A DNA stretch of 64,000 bases from Brevundimonas sp. Root608 (GTDB taxonomy: Bacteria > Pseudomonadota > Alphaproteobacteria > Caulobacterales > Caulobacteraceae). Below the pieces are notes generated by a model, which was given only the letters and a program-made list of their open reading frames with translations, was not told where the DNA came from and made no database searches. The position numbers and the translations under genes were made by a program. Shown here one piece after another: positions 42,100 through 51,155 of the stretch. Within the stretch, counting starts at the first letter, position 1, and every line of letters begins with the position of its first letter. The stretch covers positions 905,563 to 969,562 of the forward strand of contig NZ_LMGT01000001.1 of NCBI RefSeq assembly GCF_001427825.1. Direction: 5' to 3'.

Positions 42100-43169
42100 A
42101 GGCCGCCACGATCCGCGATGTCGCCCGGCGGGCCGATGTGTCCGTGGCCTCGGTTTCGCGCGTCCTCAACGGCGCCGGCCCGGTCACCGAAGCGACCCGC
42201 AACAAGGTCCTGGCGGCCGCTGAAGCGCTCCAGTACGTGCCGCATTCCGGCGCCCGCAGCCTGTCGACCAGCAAGAGCCAGACGATCGGCGTCATCCTGC
42301 CGGACCTGTATGGCGAGTTCTTCTCCGAGCTGATCCGCGGCATGGATGTCGCCGCCCGGGCGCTTGGCTATCACCTGATCGTCTCCAGTTCGCACGACGA
42401 CGCGGAAGAGGCGTCGGCGGCGATCCGTTCGATGCGCGGCCGCGTCGATGGCCTGATCGTTCTCTCGCCCCATCTCGACGCCGCCAATCTGGCCGCCGGC
42501 CTCGCGGGCCGCACCCCGATCCTGCTGATGAACGGCGGCGCCGACGCCAGCCGGCCCTCGATCGTCGTCGACAACCACGGCGGCGCGATCCAGGCCGTCG
42601 AGCATCTGATCGCCACCGGCCGCCGACGCATCGCCCATATTTCGGGCCCGACCGGAAACCTCGAGGCGGAGACCCGGCTGGCCGGCTATCTCGAGGCCAT
42701 GGCGCAGGCCGGACTGCCCACGAACGTGGTCGAGGGCGCATTCACCCAGGCCTCGGGTCACGACGCGGGCGCAGCTTTGGCCGCAGGCGACTCCCGGCCC
42801 GACGCGGTCTTCGCCGGCAATGACAACATGGCCGTCGGCGCCATGCTGGCCCTGCAGGACGCCGGACTGCGGGTGCCCGAGGACGTCGCCATCGTCGGCT
42901 TCGACGACGTGCCGATCGCCAGCCTGGTCCGGCCCGCCCTGACCACGCTCAGAATCAGGATTGCAGAAACCGGACGCGGCGCCCTCGAGCGCCTTGTCCG
43001 CATGATCAACGCAGCGGGCGAAGCCGTCGCCGACACCGCATGCGAGGTCGTACGGCCCGAGCTGGTCGTGCGCCCGTCAAGCCAGCCGGCGACATCCGAC
43101 CAGTCCCAATCCGGCGGGCGCCTTCGCGCCGACGCCGCCACGCCATCTCTGAAGGGGGAGAATACCTGA
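42096..43169 (+). CDS. LacI-family transcriptional regulator
   Basis: The 357 residues start at GTG 42096, preceded by GGAGG at 7-nt spacing. The HTH reads K-A-A-T-I-R-D-V-A-R-R-A-D-V-S-V-A-S-V-S-R-V-L-N-G with the hinge region after it. A periplasmic-binding-protein-like effector domain follows (Q-T-I-G-V-I-L-P-D-L-Y-G; V-D-N-H-G-G-A; F-A-G-N-D-N-M-A-V-G). An ATG at 42045 would add 17 poorly placed residues. The TGA stop overlaps the TBDR ATG (TGATG), so regulator and receptor are one transcript. Confidence 0.92.
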   Translation: MKAATIRDVARRADVSVASVSRVLNGAGPVTEATRNKVLAAAEALQYVPHSGARSLSTSKSQTIGVILPDLYGEFFSELIRGMDVAARALGYHLIVSSSHDDAEEASAAIRSMRGRVDGLIVLSPHLDAANLAAGLAGRTPILLMNGGADASRPSIVVDNHGGAIQAVEHLIATGRRRIAHISGPTGNLEAETRLAGYLEAMAQAGLPTNVVEGAFTQASGHDAGAALAAGDSRPDAVFAGNDNMAVGAMLALQDAGLRVPEDVAIVGFDDVPIASLVRPALTTLRIRIAETGRGALERLVRMINAAGEAVADTACEVVRPELVVRPSSQPATSDQSQSGGRLRADAATPSLKGENT

Positions 43170-46100
43170 TGACCCGCAAATCCATTCAATACATGGGGGC
43201 GGCTTCCGCCCTCGCCCTGGCCGTCTCGCTGGCTTGCGCCGGCGGGGTTTCCGCCCAGGTCACGACATCGACCATCCGCGGTTCCGTCACGGACGACGGC
43301 GTCGCCGAGGCCGGAGCCGTGATCGTGGCGCGCGACACGTCGTCGGGCTTCACCACCCGGTCCACCGCCAACGCCAACGGCGGCTATGTGCTGTCGGGTC
43401 TGCGTCCCGGCACCTATGAGGTGACGGTGACGACGGCGGAGGGCGAAACGGCGTCGGACGTCGTCACGATTGGCGTCGGCCAGGTCGGCGATCTGGATCT
43501 GGCGGTCGGCGCGCCGGTCGTCACCGGCGCGGTTGATCCCAACGCCACGGAGCTGGGCGACGTGGTCGTCACCGGCCGCCGTCTGGCCGAGGTGCGCACG
43601 CCCGAGAACGCGACCAACGTCACGACGCAGCAGATCAACACCCTGCCGCAGATCAACCGCAACTTCCTCAACTTCGCGGCCCTGGCGCCGGGCGTCCGTC
43701 TTTCGCTGAACGAGGAAGAGCAGCAGATCACCGCCGGCGGTCAGCGCGCGGAATCGATCAACGCCTTCATCGACGGCGCCAGCCTGAAGTCCAACGTCAT
43801 CGCCGGCGGCATCATCGGCCAGGACGACAGCCGCGGTAACCCCTTCCCGCAGGCCGGCGTCCAGGAATTCCGCGTCGTCAGCCAGAATTTCAAGGCTGAG
43901 TACGAACAGGCCTCGTCGGCGATCATCACCGCCGTCACCCGCTCGGGCACCAACGAGTTCCACGGCGAGATCTTCGGCGTCTACCGCGATCAGGACATGG
44001 TCACCCAGGATTCGTTCGCTGATGCGCGGAACGAGCCGAAGGCCGACCTCGAGGTCCAGCAGTACGGCTTCGCCCTGGGCGGACCCATCATTCGGGACAC
44101 GCTGCACTTCTTCGGGACGTACGAGCACAAGCAGGAAAACCGCGCCCGTACGGTCAGCCTGGACCTTCAGGACCCGCGCTTCGTCGCCCAGTTCGGCCCG
44201 TATCTCGGCACCTTCGCCGCGCCGTTCGAGGAAGACCTGTTCTTCGGCAAGCTCAGCTGGCAACCGGCGGACGGCCACCTGATCGACTGGAGCGTCACCT
44301 ATCGCGACGAATCCGATCTCCGTGACTTCGGCAACGGCCCGACCTCCGTCGAGCGCGCCAACGATCTTCAGCAGACGACCCTGACCAGCAACCTCCGCCA
44401 CCAGTGGCGGACAGACTCGTTCCTGAACGAGTTCGCCGTCGATTACCGCGACTACAATTACAACCCGGGCGCCGCCAACTTCACGGATCTGGGCGAGAAC
44501 TACCGGCTGTTCACCGACACCAATCCGGCGCCGGGCTTCCAGCCCAACTATTTCGGCGGTCAGACCGTCTTCAACCGGGGCGGCCGGGACAGCACCCAGG
44601 ACATTCACGACAACGCGCTCACCTTCCGCGACGACCTGACATTCAATGACCTCGAGATGCACGGCTTCCACACCATCAAGCTGGGCGCCAAGGTGTCGCT
44701 GCAGAACTATGAGGTGAACAAGCAGTTCGGCCGGAACCCGCTCTTCTACTACGACGTCGACGGCCGCCCGGAACTGAGCGGCAGCACCACGGTGCCCTAC
44801 CGCGTCGAACTGGGTCAGGCCTTCCCCGAGGTCGATCTCGATAACACGGTCATCGGCCTGTACGCCCAGGACGACTGGCGGATCACGGACCAGCTGGAGC
44901 TGAACCTCGGCATCCGCTGGGACTATGAGACCAACGCCAACAACAACGACTATGTGACCCCGGCCAGCGTCATCGCGGGCCTGGATCAGTGGATCGCCTC
45001 GACCGACGGCGGCAAGCCCGCAGGCTATGCTCCCAGCTGGTTCAACCGCGCCGACTACATCTCGACGGGCGACAACCGCGATCCGTTCGCGGGCGCCTTC
45101 CAGCCCCGCATCGGCTTCTCGTACGACGTGTTCGGGGACCGCCGCACGGTGATCTTCGGCGGCGCCGGTCGGTACTATGACCGGGTCAACTTCAACTTCT
45201 CGTACGACGAACTGGTCAAGCCGTTCGACATCCGCAAGAACGCCTTCTTCAGCACCACCGGCCGTCCCGCAGGGCAGGATCGCGATCCGGGTCCGGGCGT
45301 GGACCTGCCGGGCGACGCCGGCGATCCCATCCTGTGGCAGGCCTCATACAGCACGGCCGCCGGTCTCGATCCGGCCCTGGCGACCCTCCCCGGCAAGGGC
45401 GAAGCCTTCCTGCTGGCCAACGACTTCGAGCCGCCGATGACGGACCAGTTCAACCTGGGCCTCCGCCAGCGGTTCGGCGACTGGCAGAGCGAGTTCACCC
45501 TCGCCTACGGCAAGACCGAGAACGAGTTCACCTGGGCGTACGTGACCCGCTGCCGCGAACCCACACGCGGCAACGACGGCGGCGGCTTCGGCGACAACGG
45601 CGGCTTCTGCGGTCCTGGCGGGACCAACCCCTATCGGGGCTATTTCGCGTCGGACCACAACAAGGAGCGCGAGTTCCGGGCCCTCTACGTCAAGCTGGAC
45701 AAGAACTACACGCCCGACTCCGGCTGGGGCCTGAACGTCGCCTACACCTGGTCGCAAGCCGAACAGAACGGCGGCAACGACAACTTCTGCTTCGATTGCT
45801 TCAGCATCGAAAGTTCGCCGGTCCGTCCGACCTCCACTGACGAGCGTCACCGCATCGTGGCCAACGGCATCGTTGACCTGCCCCTCGACTTCCAGCTGTC
45901 GGGGATACTGACGCTGGGTTCGGGCACGCCCTTCGACGTGTTCGACGGACGCGGCCCCAACTTCGTCTACCGCCCGATGCACGGCCGTCCGCAGCAGTAC
46001 AACTTCATCATCCCGAACTCGTTCGCCTACCGGAACCTCGATCTGCGTCTGACGAAGGACTTCACGGTGTTCGGCGGGTCGGAACTGTCGCTCTTCGTGG

Positions 46101-46249
46101 ACGTCATCAACGTGTTCAACTTCGACAACTTCACCGGCTTCGACGGCGGTACGGGCTCGCTCGCCAACCCCAACCCGAACTTCGAGAAGCCGTCGAGGGT
46201 GCTGTTCCCGACCCGCACCTTCCAGCTGGGTATGCGTTACAGCTTCTAA
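43169..46249 (+). CDS. TonB-dependent receptor with carboxypeptidase-regulatory-like N-domain
   Basis: The 1026 residues from ATG 43169 (GGGGGAG upstream) have a signal peptide (M-T-R-K-S-I-Q-Y-M-G ... G-V-S-A-Q). A Ser/Ala-rich CarboxypepD_reg-like beta domain follows (T-I-R-G-S-V-T-D-D-G-V-A-E-A-G-A). Then come a plug domain (N-T-L-P-Q-I-N-R-N-F-L) and a long barrel ending F-Q-L-G-M-R-Y-S-F. This Oar-like type is common in polysaccharide-utilisation loci. In this locus it would import oligosaccharides. Confidence 0.92.
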   Translation: MTRKSIQYMGAASALALAVSLACAGGVSAQVTTSTIRGSVTDDGVAEAGAVIVARDTSSGFTTRSTANANGGYVLSGLRPGTYEVTVTTAEGETASDVVTIGVGQVGDLDLAVGAPVVTGAVDPNATELGDVVVTGRRLAEVRTPENATNVTTQQINTLPQINRNFLNFAALAPGVRLSLNEEEQQITAGGQRAESINAFIDGASLKSNVIAGGIIGQDDSRGNPFPQAGVQEFRVVSQNFKAEYEQASSAIITAVTRSGTNEFHGEIFGVYRDQDMVTQDSFADARNEPKADLEVQQYGFALGGPIIRDTLHFFGTYEHKQENRARTVSLDLQDPRFVAQFGPYLGTFAAPFEEDLFFGKLSWQPADGHLIDWSVTYRDESDLRDFGNGPTSVERANDLQQTTLTSNLRHQWRTDSFLNEFAVDYRDYNYNPGAANFTDLGENYRLFTDTNPAPGFQPNYFGGQTVFNRGGRDSTQDIHDNALTFRDDLTFNDLEMHGFHTIKLGAKVSLQNYEVNKQFGRNPLFYYDVDGRPELSGSTTVPYRVELGQAFPEVDLDNTVIGLYAQDDWRITDQLELNLGIRWDYETNANNNDYVTPASVIAGLDQWIASTDGGKPAGYAPSWFNRADYISTGDNRDPFAGAFQPRIGFSYDVFGDRRTVIFGGAGRYYDRVNFNFSYDELVKPFDIRKNAFFSTTGRPAGQDRDPGPGVDLPGDAGDPILWQASYSTAAGLDPALATLPGKGEAFLLANDFEPPMTDQFNLGLRQRFGDWQSEFTLAYGKTENEFTWAYVTRCREPTRGNDGGGFGDNGGFCGPGGTNPYRGYFASDHNKEREFRALYVKLDKNYTPDSGWGLNVAYTWSQAEQNGGNDNFCFDCFSIESSPVRPTSTDERHRIVANGIVDLPLDFQLSGILTLGSGTPFDVFDGRGPNFVYRPMHGRPQQYNFIIPNSFAYRNLDLRLTKDFTVFGGSELSLFVDVINVFNFDNFTGFDGGTGSLANPNPNFEKPSRVLFPTRTFQLGMRYSF

Positions 46250-46267
46250 CCGTCTCCTGAGCCTGAC

Positions 46268-46305
46268 GGCCGCCCCTCGATCCCGACGAGGGGCGGCCAT
46301 TTTTT
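46268..46305 (+). terminator. Strong rho-independent terminator inside the glucan locus
   Basis: A 12-bp perfect stem (GGCCGCCCCTCG / CGAGGGGCGGCC) with a 7-nt loop is followed by A and six T. It lies 18 bp after the TBDR stop and 34 bp before the next gene, so it likely lowers expression of the downstream enzymes and transporter relative to the receptor. Confidence 0.9.
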
Positions 46306-46339
46306 GACTGTCGGGAGCTTGAGTACGAGGATGGAGACC

Positions 46340-47800
46340 ATGGATCGCCGCCGGTTTCTGATGGGCTCCACGGTCGCGGGCGTTGCGGCCCTGTCCGTCG
46401 GCGGATGCGGCGCGGCCGGGCTCGACTATTTCAAACCCGGAACGCCGCTGATCGACCCCGAGGTCGACGAGCTGCAACAGCGTACCTTCAACTGGTTCAC
46501 GCACGTCACCAACCGCGCCAACGGCCTGACGCCCGACCGCTGGCCGACCGAGTCCTTCTCGTCGGTCGCCGCCGTGGGCTTCGCCCTGACCTGCTGGCCC
46601 ATCGGCGTCGAGCGCGGCTGGATGAGCCGCGAGGAGGCGCGCGAGCGCACCCTGACCACCATCCGCTTCTTCCACGACGCGCCGCAGGGGCCCCAGGCCA
46701 CGGGCGTCACGGGATACAAGGGCTTCTTCTACCACTTCCTCGACATGGAGACGGGTCACCGGTTCGGCCGCACCGAGCTGTCGACGGTCGACACCACCCT
46801 GCTGGTCGCGGGCATGTTGTTCGCGGCGCGCTGGTTCGACGGCGACCATGCCGACGAGGCCGAAATCCGACGGCTGGCCCAGGCCGTCTATGACCGTATC
46901 GAGTGGGACTGGGCCGTGGTGCGGCCCAACCGCGTCTCGATGGGCTGGCATCCGGAAACGGGCTTCATCCCGTCCGACTGGCACATCTACAACGAGGGCA
47001 TGCTGGTCCTGCTGCTGGCCATCGGCAGCCGGACCCATCCGGTTCCCGCGGCCGTCTGGGACGAATGGTGCAGCGTCTACGACCGCAGCTGGACTGACCG
47101 CTGGGGCCCCGCGCACCTGGCCTTCGCCCCGCTGTTCGGCCACCAGTACAGCCACATGTTCGTCGATTTCGGCGGCATCTACGACCCGTGGATCCGGGCC
47201 AAGATCCGCGAGACGGGCGAGGAGTTTGACTATCGCATCAACAGCGTCCGGGCGGTGCAGGCGCAGCGCCAGTACGCCATCGACAATCCGATGGGCTGGG
47301 CCGGCTATTCGGCCGACGTCTGGGGCCTCACGGCCTGCGACGGACCGGGCGATTTCAAACAGGTCATCGCCGGGCGCGAGCGCGAGTTCTTCAGCTATTC
47401 GGCCCGCGGCCCCGGCGACCGCGACGACGGCACCATCGCGCCGACAGCCGCCATGGCGTCCTATCCCTTCGCCCCGGCCGAGGTGACGGCCTGCCTGAAG
47501 GCGATGAAGGCGCGCTACGGGGCCGGCGTCTACACGGAGTTCGGCTTCCTGGACTCGTTCAACCCGACACTGACGCAGCGCGACGGACGGCTGCAGCACG
47601 GCCGCATCGTGCCGGGCGTGGGCTGGGTCGACGGCGACTATCTGGGCATCGACCAGGGACCGATCGTGATCCAGATCGAGAACGGTCGGTCCGAGGCCGT
47701 CTGGAGCAGGATGCGGCTGGAGCCCAATCTCGTGCGTGGCCTGAAACGGGCCGGCTTCCACGGGGGCTGGCTCGATCTACCGGCGGTGCGCGCGCTGTGA
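46340..47800 (+). CDS. GH144-type (PF10091) endo-beta-1,2-glucanase-like lipoprotein
   Basis: I chose the ATG at 46340, nine nt after GAGG. The 486 residues start with a twin-arginine-like lipoprotein signal (M-D-R-R-R-F-L-M-G ... S-V-G-G-C). The (alpha/alpha)6 'glucoamylase-like' domain shows G-L-T-P-D-R, G-Y-K-G-F-F-Y-H-F-L-D-M, E-L-S-T-V-D-T-T-L-L, F-G-H-Q-Y-S-H and W-G-L-T-A. Characterised PF10091/GH144 members are endo-beta-1,2-glucanases; the specificity here is inferred. Its stop overlaps the next start (GTGA). Confidence 0.8.
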   Translation: MDRRRFLMGSTVAGVAALSVGGCGAAGLDYFKPGTPLIDPEVDELQQRTFNWFTHVTNRANGLTPDRWPTESFSSVAAVGFALTCWPIGVERGWMSREEARERTLTTIRFFHDAPQGPQATGVTGYKGFFYHFLDMETGHRFGRTELSTVDTTLLVAGMLFAARWFDGDHADEAEIRRLAQAVYDRIEWDWAVVRPNRVSMGWHPETGFIPSDWHIYNEGMLVLLLAIGSRTHPVPAAVWDEWCSVYDRSWTDRWGPAHLAFAPLFGHQYSHMFVDFGGIYDPWIRAKIRETGEEFDYRINSVRAVQAQRQYAIDNPMGWAGYSADVWGLTACDGPGDFKQVIAGREREFFSYSARGPGDRDDGTIAPTAAMASYPFAPAEVTACLKAMKARYGAGVYTEFGFLDSFNPTLTQRDGRLQHGRIVPGVGWVDGDYLGIDQGPIVIQIENGRSEAVWSRMRLEPNLVRGLKRAGFHGGWLDLPAVRAL

Positions 47801-49074
47801 CCGGGCTGCGCCCCGATCGGCGGACGGCCCTGGGGCTGCTGGCGGGCGCGGCGGCGACGGGTCTGGCCGGTTGCGGCGCACGGAGCGACGGGGTCACCCG
47901 ACTGCGCTTCTGGGCCATGGGCAATGAGGCGACCAATGTGCCGCAGATCCTGCCCGGGTTCGAACGGCTGAACCCGGGGATCAAGGTCGAGGTCCAGGCC
48001 CTGCCGTGGACGGCGGCCCATTCCAAGCTGCTGACCTCATACGCCGGCAGTTCGCTGCCGGACCTCAGCCAGGTGGGCAACACCTGGGTGTCGGAGATGG
48101 CGGCCATCGGGGCGATCAGCGCCCTGCCGGCCTTCGCCTCGGACCTGCTGACCGACCAGTTCCCGGCCGTGCTGGAGACCAACCGTATCGGCGGGGAGGT
48201 GGTAGGCGTGCCCTGGTACGTCGACACCCGGCTGATCTATTACCGCGCCGACCTGCTGGAGCAGGCCGGGTTCGGCGACGGCGTGCCCCAGACCTGGGAG
48301 ACGTGGAAGGCGGCCATGCATGCGGTCAAGCGCGTGGCGGGGCCCGGCAACTACGCCGTCCTGCTGCCGGTCAACGAGTTCGAACAGCTGCTGACCTTCG
48401 GCCTGCAGGGCGCCGAGCCTCTGCTGCGCGACCGCGACACGCGGGGCAATTTCTCCAGCGCCTCCTTCGTCGCCGCGCTGGAATTCTACAAGAGCCTGTT
48501 CGACGAGGGTCTGGCCCCGGTGGCGTCCTCGACCCAGATCTCCAACGTCTGGACCGAGTTCGAGCGCGGCTATTTCAGCTTCTACTTCTCCGGCCCCTGG
48601 ACAATCGGCGATTTCAAGAACCGGCTGAAGCCGACGACCCGCTGGATGACCTCGGGCGTGCCGGGGCCGACCGGGCCGGGCGCCTCGGCGCCGGGCGGAT
48701 CGTCGCTGGTGGTCTATCGTCAGTCGCCGCATCAGGAGGCGGCCTGGAAGCTGGTGCGCTATCTGGCCGATCCGGCGGTGCAGGCGCGCTTCAACACCAT
48801 CACCGGCGACCTGCCGGCGCGCGAAAGCGCCTGGGCGACGCCGGCGGTGGCCAACGACCCCTATGTCGCCGCCTTCAAGGGCCAGCTGTCGCGGGCCAGG
48901 GCCGTGCCCAAGGTGCCGGAGTGGGAGCGGATCGTCACCGAGATGCAGATCGTCGCCGAACGCATGGTGCGCGGCCAGTTCACGCCGCGCGCCGCCGCCG
49001 CAGAGATCGACCGCCGCGCCGACCGCCTGCTGGAGAAGCGCCGCTGGATGATCGAACAGGGGAGGGCGACATGA
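47797..49074 (+). CDS. ABC-type sugar-binding lipoprotein
   Basis: A GTG start overlaps the TGA of the glucanase gene by 4 bp. The 425 residues have a twin-arginine lipoprotein signal (D-R-R-T-A-L-G-L-L ... L-A-G-C-G) and a family-1 solute-binding fold (L-R-F-W-A-M-G-N-E, P-W-Y-V-D-T-R-L-I-Y-Y-R, F-Y-F-S-G-P-W). It binds carbohydrate in the periplasm and delivers it to the two permeases downstream. A long palindromic element follows before the first permease. Confidence 0.92.
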   Translation: MTGLRPDRRTALGLLAGAAATGLAGCGARSDGVTRLRFWAMGNEATNVPQILPGFERLNPGIKVEVQALPWTAAHSKLLTSYAGSSLPDLSQVGNTWVSEMAAIGAISALPAFASDLLTDQFPAVLETNRIGGEVVGVPWYVDTRLIYYRADLLEQAGFGDGVPQTWETWKAAMHAVKRVAGPGNYAVLLPVNEFEQLLTFGLQGAEPLLRDRDTRGNFSSASFVAALEFYKSLFDEGLAPVASSTQISNVWTEFERGYFSFYFSGPWTIGDFKNRLKPTTRWMTSGVPGPTGPGASAPGGSSLVVYRQSPHQEAAWKLVRYLADPAVQARFNTITGDLPARESAWATPAVANDPYVAAFKGQLSRARAVPKVPEWERIVTEMQIVAERMVRGQFTPRAAAAEIDRRADRLLEKRRWMIEQGRAT

Positions 49075-49088
49075 AGCGCATGCGTTTC

Positions 49089-49234
49089 CCTTCTCCCCTC
49101 GGGGGAGAAGGTGGCCCGGAGGGCCGGATGAGGGGGCTTGCGGCCTCATGCTCATCCGCTGCCTGTATGTCTGTCGAGCCCCACCCCTCATCCGTCTCGC
49201 TTCGCGAGCCACCTTCTCTCCCAAGGGGAGAAGG
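49089..49234. repeat. Composite palindromic repeat (CCTTCTCCCC family) inside the operon
   Basis: A hairpin at the left (CCTTCTCCCC-tcg-GGGGAGAAGG) and another at the right (CCTTCTCTCCCaaGGGGAGAAGG) flank a 100-bp middle with further inverted arms (GGATGAGGGG / CCCCTCATCC). It is the same architecture as 15042-15187. The right end, GGGGAGAAGG, ends 3 nt before the permease ATG and acts as its Shine-Dalgarno. Confidence 0.8.
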
Positions 49235-49237
49235 AAC

Positions 49238-50173
49238 ATGACGATGGACGCGACCGTGCTTGCGAAGCCGACGCGAAAAACCGGGACGCCCCGATCCCGC
49301 GAGCGCGCGGCCTGGGGGTTCGTGGCGCCAGCCCTGATCGCCATCGCGGTCTTCTTCGCCATTCCCGTCTTCTCGGCCCTGCTGCTCAGCCTGACCGATT
49401 TCGACATCTACGCCCTGGCCGACATCGGCAACGTCCGCTTCGTGGGACTGCAGAACTATGAGCGGTTGCTGGGCAATCCGCTGTTCTGGGGGGCGATGAA
49501 GAACACCGGCCTGTTCGCCCTGATCGGCGTGCCGGTGTCGATCGCGACCTCGCTGGCGGCGGCGGTGATCCTCAATGCGCGGGTGATCAGATGGCGGCCA
49601 ATCTGGCGGGTCATGTTCTTCGCCCCCTATGTGACGACCCTGGTCGCGACGGCGGTGCTGTGGAACTACCTGCTGCACACCAAATACGGCGTCATCAACT
49701 GGGCGATCCAGGGCCTCGGCCTGCCGCCCGTCGACTGGCTGGGCCAGCCCTCGACCTCGATCCCGGCCATACTGATGTTCGTGGTCTGGAAGATTTTCGG
49801 CTACAATATGCTGATCTTCCTGGCGGTTCTTCAGACCGTGCCGGACGACCTGTATGAGGCCGCGCGCATCGACGGGGCCGGGCCCTGGAAGCAGTTCCGG
49901 CACGTCACCCTGCCGGCCATCGCCCCGACCCTGCTGCTGGTGTCGATCATCTCGGTGGCGGGCTTCTTCCAGCTGTTCGCCGAGCCCTATGTGATGACGC
50001 AGGGCGGGCCGGCCCAGTCGACCGTGACGGTGCTCTACTTCATGTACGAAGAGGGCTTCAAATGGTGGAACCTCGGCTCCGCCAGCGCCGTGGCCTTCAT
50101 CCTGTTCCTCTGCATCCTGGCCGTGACCCTGGTGCAGCTGGCGGTGGCGAAGCGGATGGGGGCTTACGAATGA
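49238..50173 (+). CDS. Sugar ABC transporter permease, MalF-type
   Basis: I chose the ATG at 49238; the open frame further upstream reads through the repeat. The 311 residues have six predicted transmembrane helices and the EAA loop Y-E-A-A-R-I-D-G-A-G-P-W-K-Q-F-R-H-V-T-L-P, the contact site for the ATPase. It pairs with the MalG-type permease 166 bp downstream. The gap holds the BIME-like repeat 50186-50321. Confidence 0.92.
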   Translation: MTMDATVLAKPTRKTGTPRSRERAAWGFVAPALIAIAVFFAIPVFSALLLSLTDFDIYALADIGNVRFVGLQNYERLLGNPLFWGAMKNTGLFALIGVPVSIATSLAAAVILNARVIRWRPIWRVMFFAPYVTTLVATAVLWNYLLHTKYGVINWAIQGLGLPPVDWLGQPSTSIPAILMFVVWKIFGYNMLIFLAVLQTVPDDLYEAARIDGAGPWKQFRHVTLPAIAPTLLLVSIISVAGFFQLFAEPYVMTQGGPAQSTVTVLYFMYEEGFKWWNLGSASAVAFILFLCILAVTLVQLAVAKRMGAYE

Positions 50174-50185
50174 CCGCCAACAGCA

Positions 50186-50321
50186 CCGTCATCCTCGGGC
50201 TTGACCCGAGGATCGGACCATCCGGCGCTCAGAGGCGGGGGGATCACGACGACCGGAGGGCCATCGACCATACGCCATGCGGGCCGACATCCGATCCTCG
50301 GGTCAAGCCCGAGGATGACGG
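50186..50321. repeat. Composite GTCATCC-family element (copy C) inside the operon
   Basis: The exact 32-nt unit (50186-50217) and its exact inverted copy (50290-50321) flank a 72-bp core. It occupies almost all of the gap between the two permease genes. The same 32-nt unit occurs at 33588 and 35123 with different cores. Confidence 0.85.
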
Positions 50322-50339
50322 CGGGAGAGGGTCGGTCGC

Positions 50340-51155
50340 ATGAAGGTCAAAGCGATCGTCCTCAACGTCGCGGTCGGCCTGATCGGCCTGATCGTCCTGT
50401 TCCCGCTGCTGTGGATGCTGTCGGTCAGCTTCATGACCACGGGCGAGGCCGCGACCTTCCCGCCGCCGCTGTTGCCGAAGACGTGGACGCTGGATCACTA
50501 CCGCGACCTCTTCGTGACCCAGGGCATGGGCCGTTATCTGTGGAACAGCTTCGCGCTCGCGTCGCTGGCCACCGGCCTGGCGCTGCTGTTCACCGTGCCG
50601 GCCGGCTACGCCTTCGCTAAACTGGCCTTCAAGGGCCGCGACCGGGTGTTTCAGATCCTGGTCGGGGCGCTGGTGGTGCCGGCCCAGATCGGCACCCTGC
50701 CGCTGTTCCTGATGCTGAAGTCGATGGGGCTGGTGAACACCTACGCCGGCGCCCTGGTGCCGTGGCTGGCCTCGATCTTCGGCCTGTTCCTGGTGCGCCA
50801 GTATTCGCTCAGCATCCCCGACGAGATGCTGGAGGCCGCCCGCATCGACGGCGCCTCCGAAGGGCAGATCTTCCGCCGCATCGTCCTGCCGACGCTGCAG
50901 CCGATCATCGTCACCCTGGCCCTGTTCGTCTTCCTCGGCAGCTGGAACGACTTCCTGTGGCCGCTGATCATTCTGACCGACCAGTCCAACTACACCCTGC
51001 CGGTGGCGCTGGCGGCGCTGTCGCGCGAGCACGTTCAGGACATCGAGCTGATGATGGCGGGCGCCGTCATCACCGTGGCGCCGGTGCTGATCCTCTTCCT
51101 CGCCCTGCAGCGCTACTACATCCGCGGCATGCTGGCGGGCAGCGTGAAGGGATGA
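50340..51155 (+). CDS. Sugar ABC transporter permease, MalG-type
   Basis: A 271-residue inner-membrane permease with six hydrophobic segments and the EAA motif L-E-A-A-R-I-D-G-A-S-E-G-Q-I-F-R-R-I-V-L-P-T-L. The C-terminus is Q-R-Y-Y-I-R-G-M-L-A-G-S-V-K-G, as in MalG-like proteins. The ATG of the next gene overlaps its stop (ATGA). No ATP-binding subunit is encoded in this locus, so a shared MalK/MsiK-type ATPase elsewhere would be needed. Confidence 0.92.
   Translation: MKVKAIVLNVAVGLIGLIVLFPLLWMLSVSFMTTGEAATFPPPLLPKTWTLDHYRDLFVTQGMGRYLWNSFALASLATGLALLFTVPAGYAFAKLAFKGRDRVFQILVGALVVPAQIGTLPLFLMLKSMGLVNTYAGALVPWLASIFGLFLVRQYSLSIPDEMLEAARIDGASEGQIFRRIVLPTLQPIIVTLALFVFLGSWNDFLWPLIILTDQSNYTLPVALAALSREHVQDIELMMAGAVITVAPVLILFLALQRYYIRGMLAGSVKG

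Noticed and set aside
45344..47761. 805-codon open frame antisense to the TBDR and GH144 genes
   Set aside because: It spans two genes and a strong terminator and is a mirror frame.
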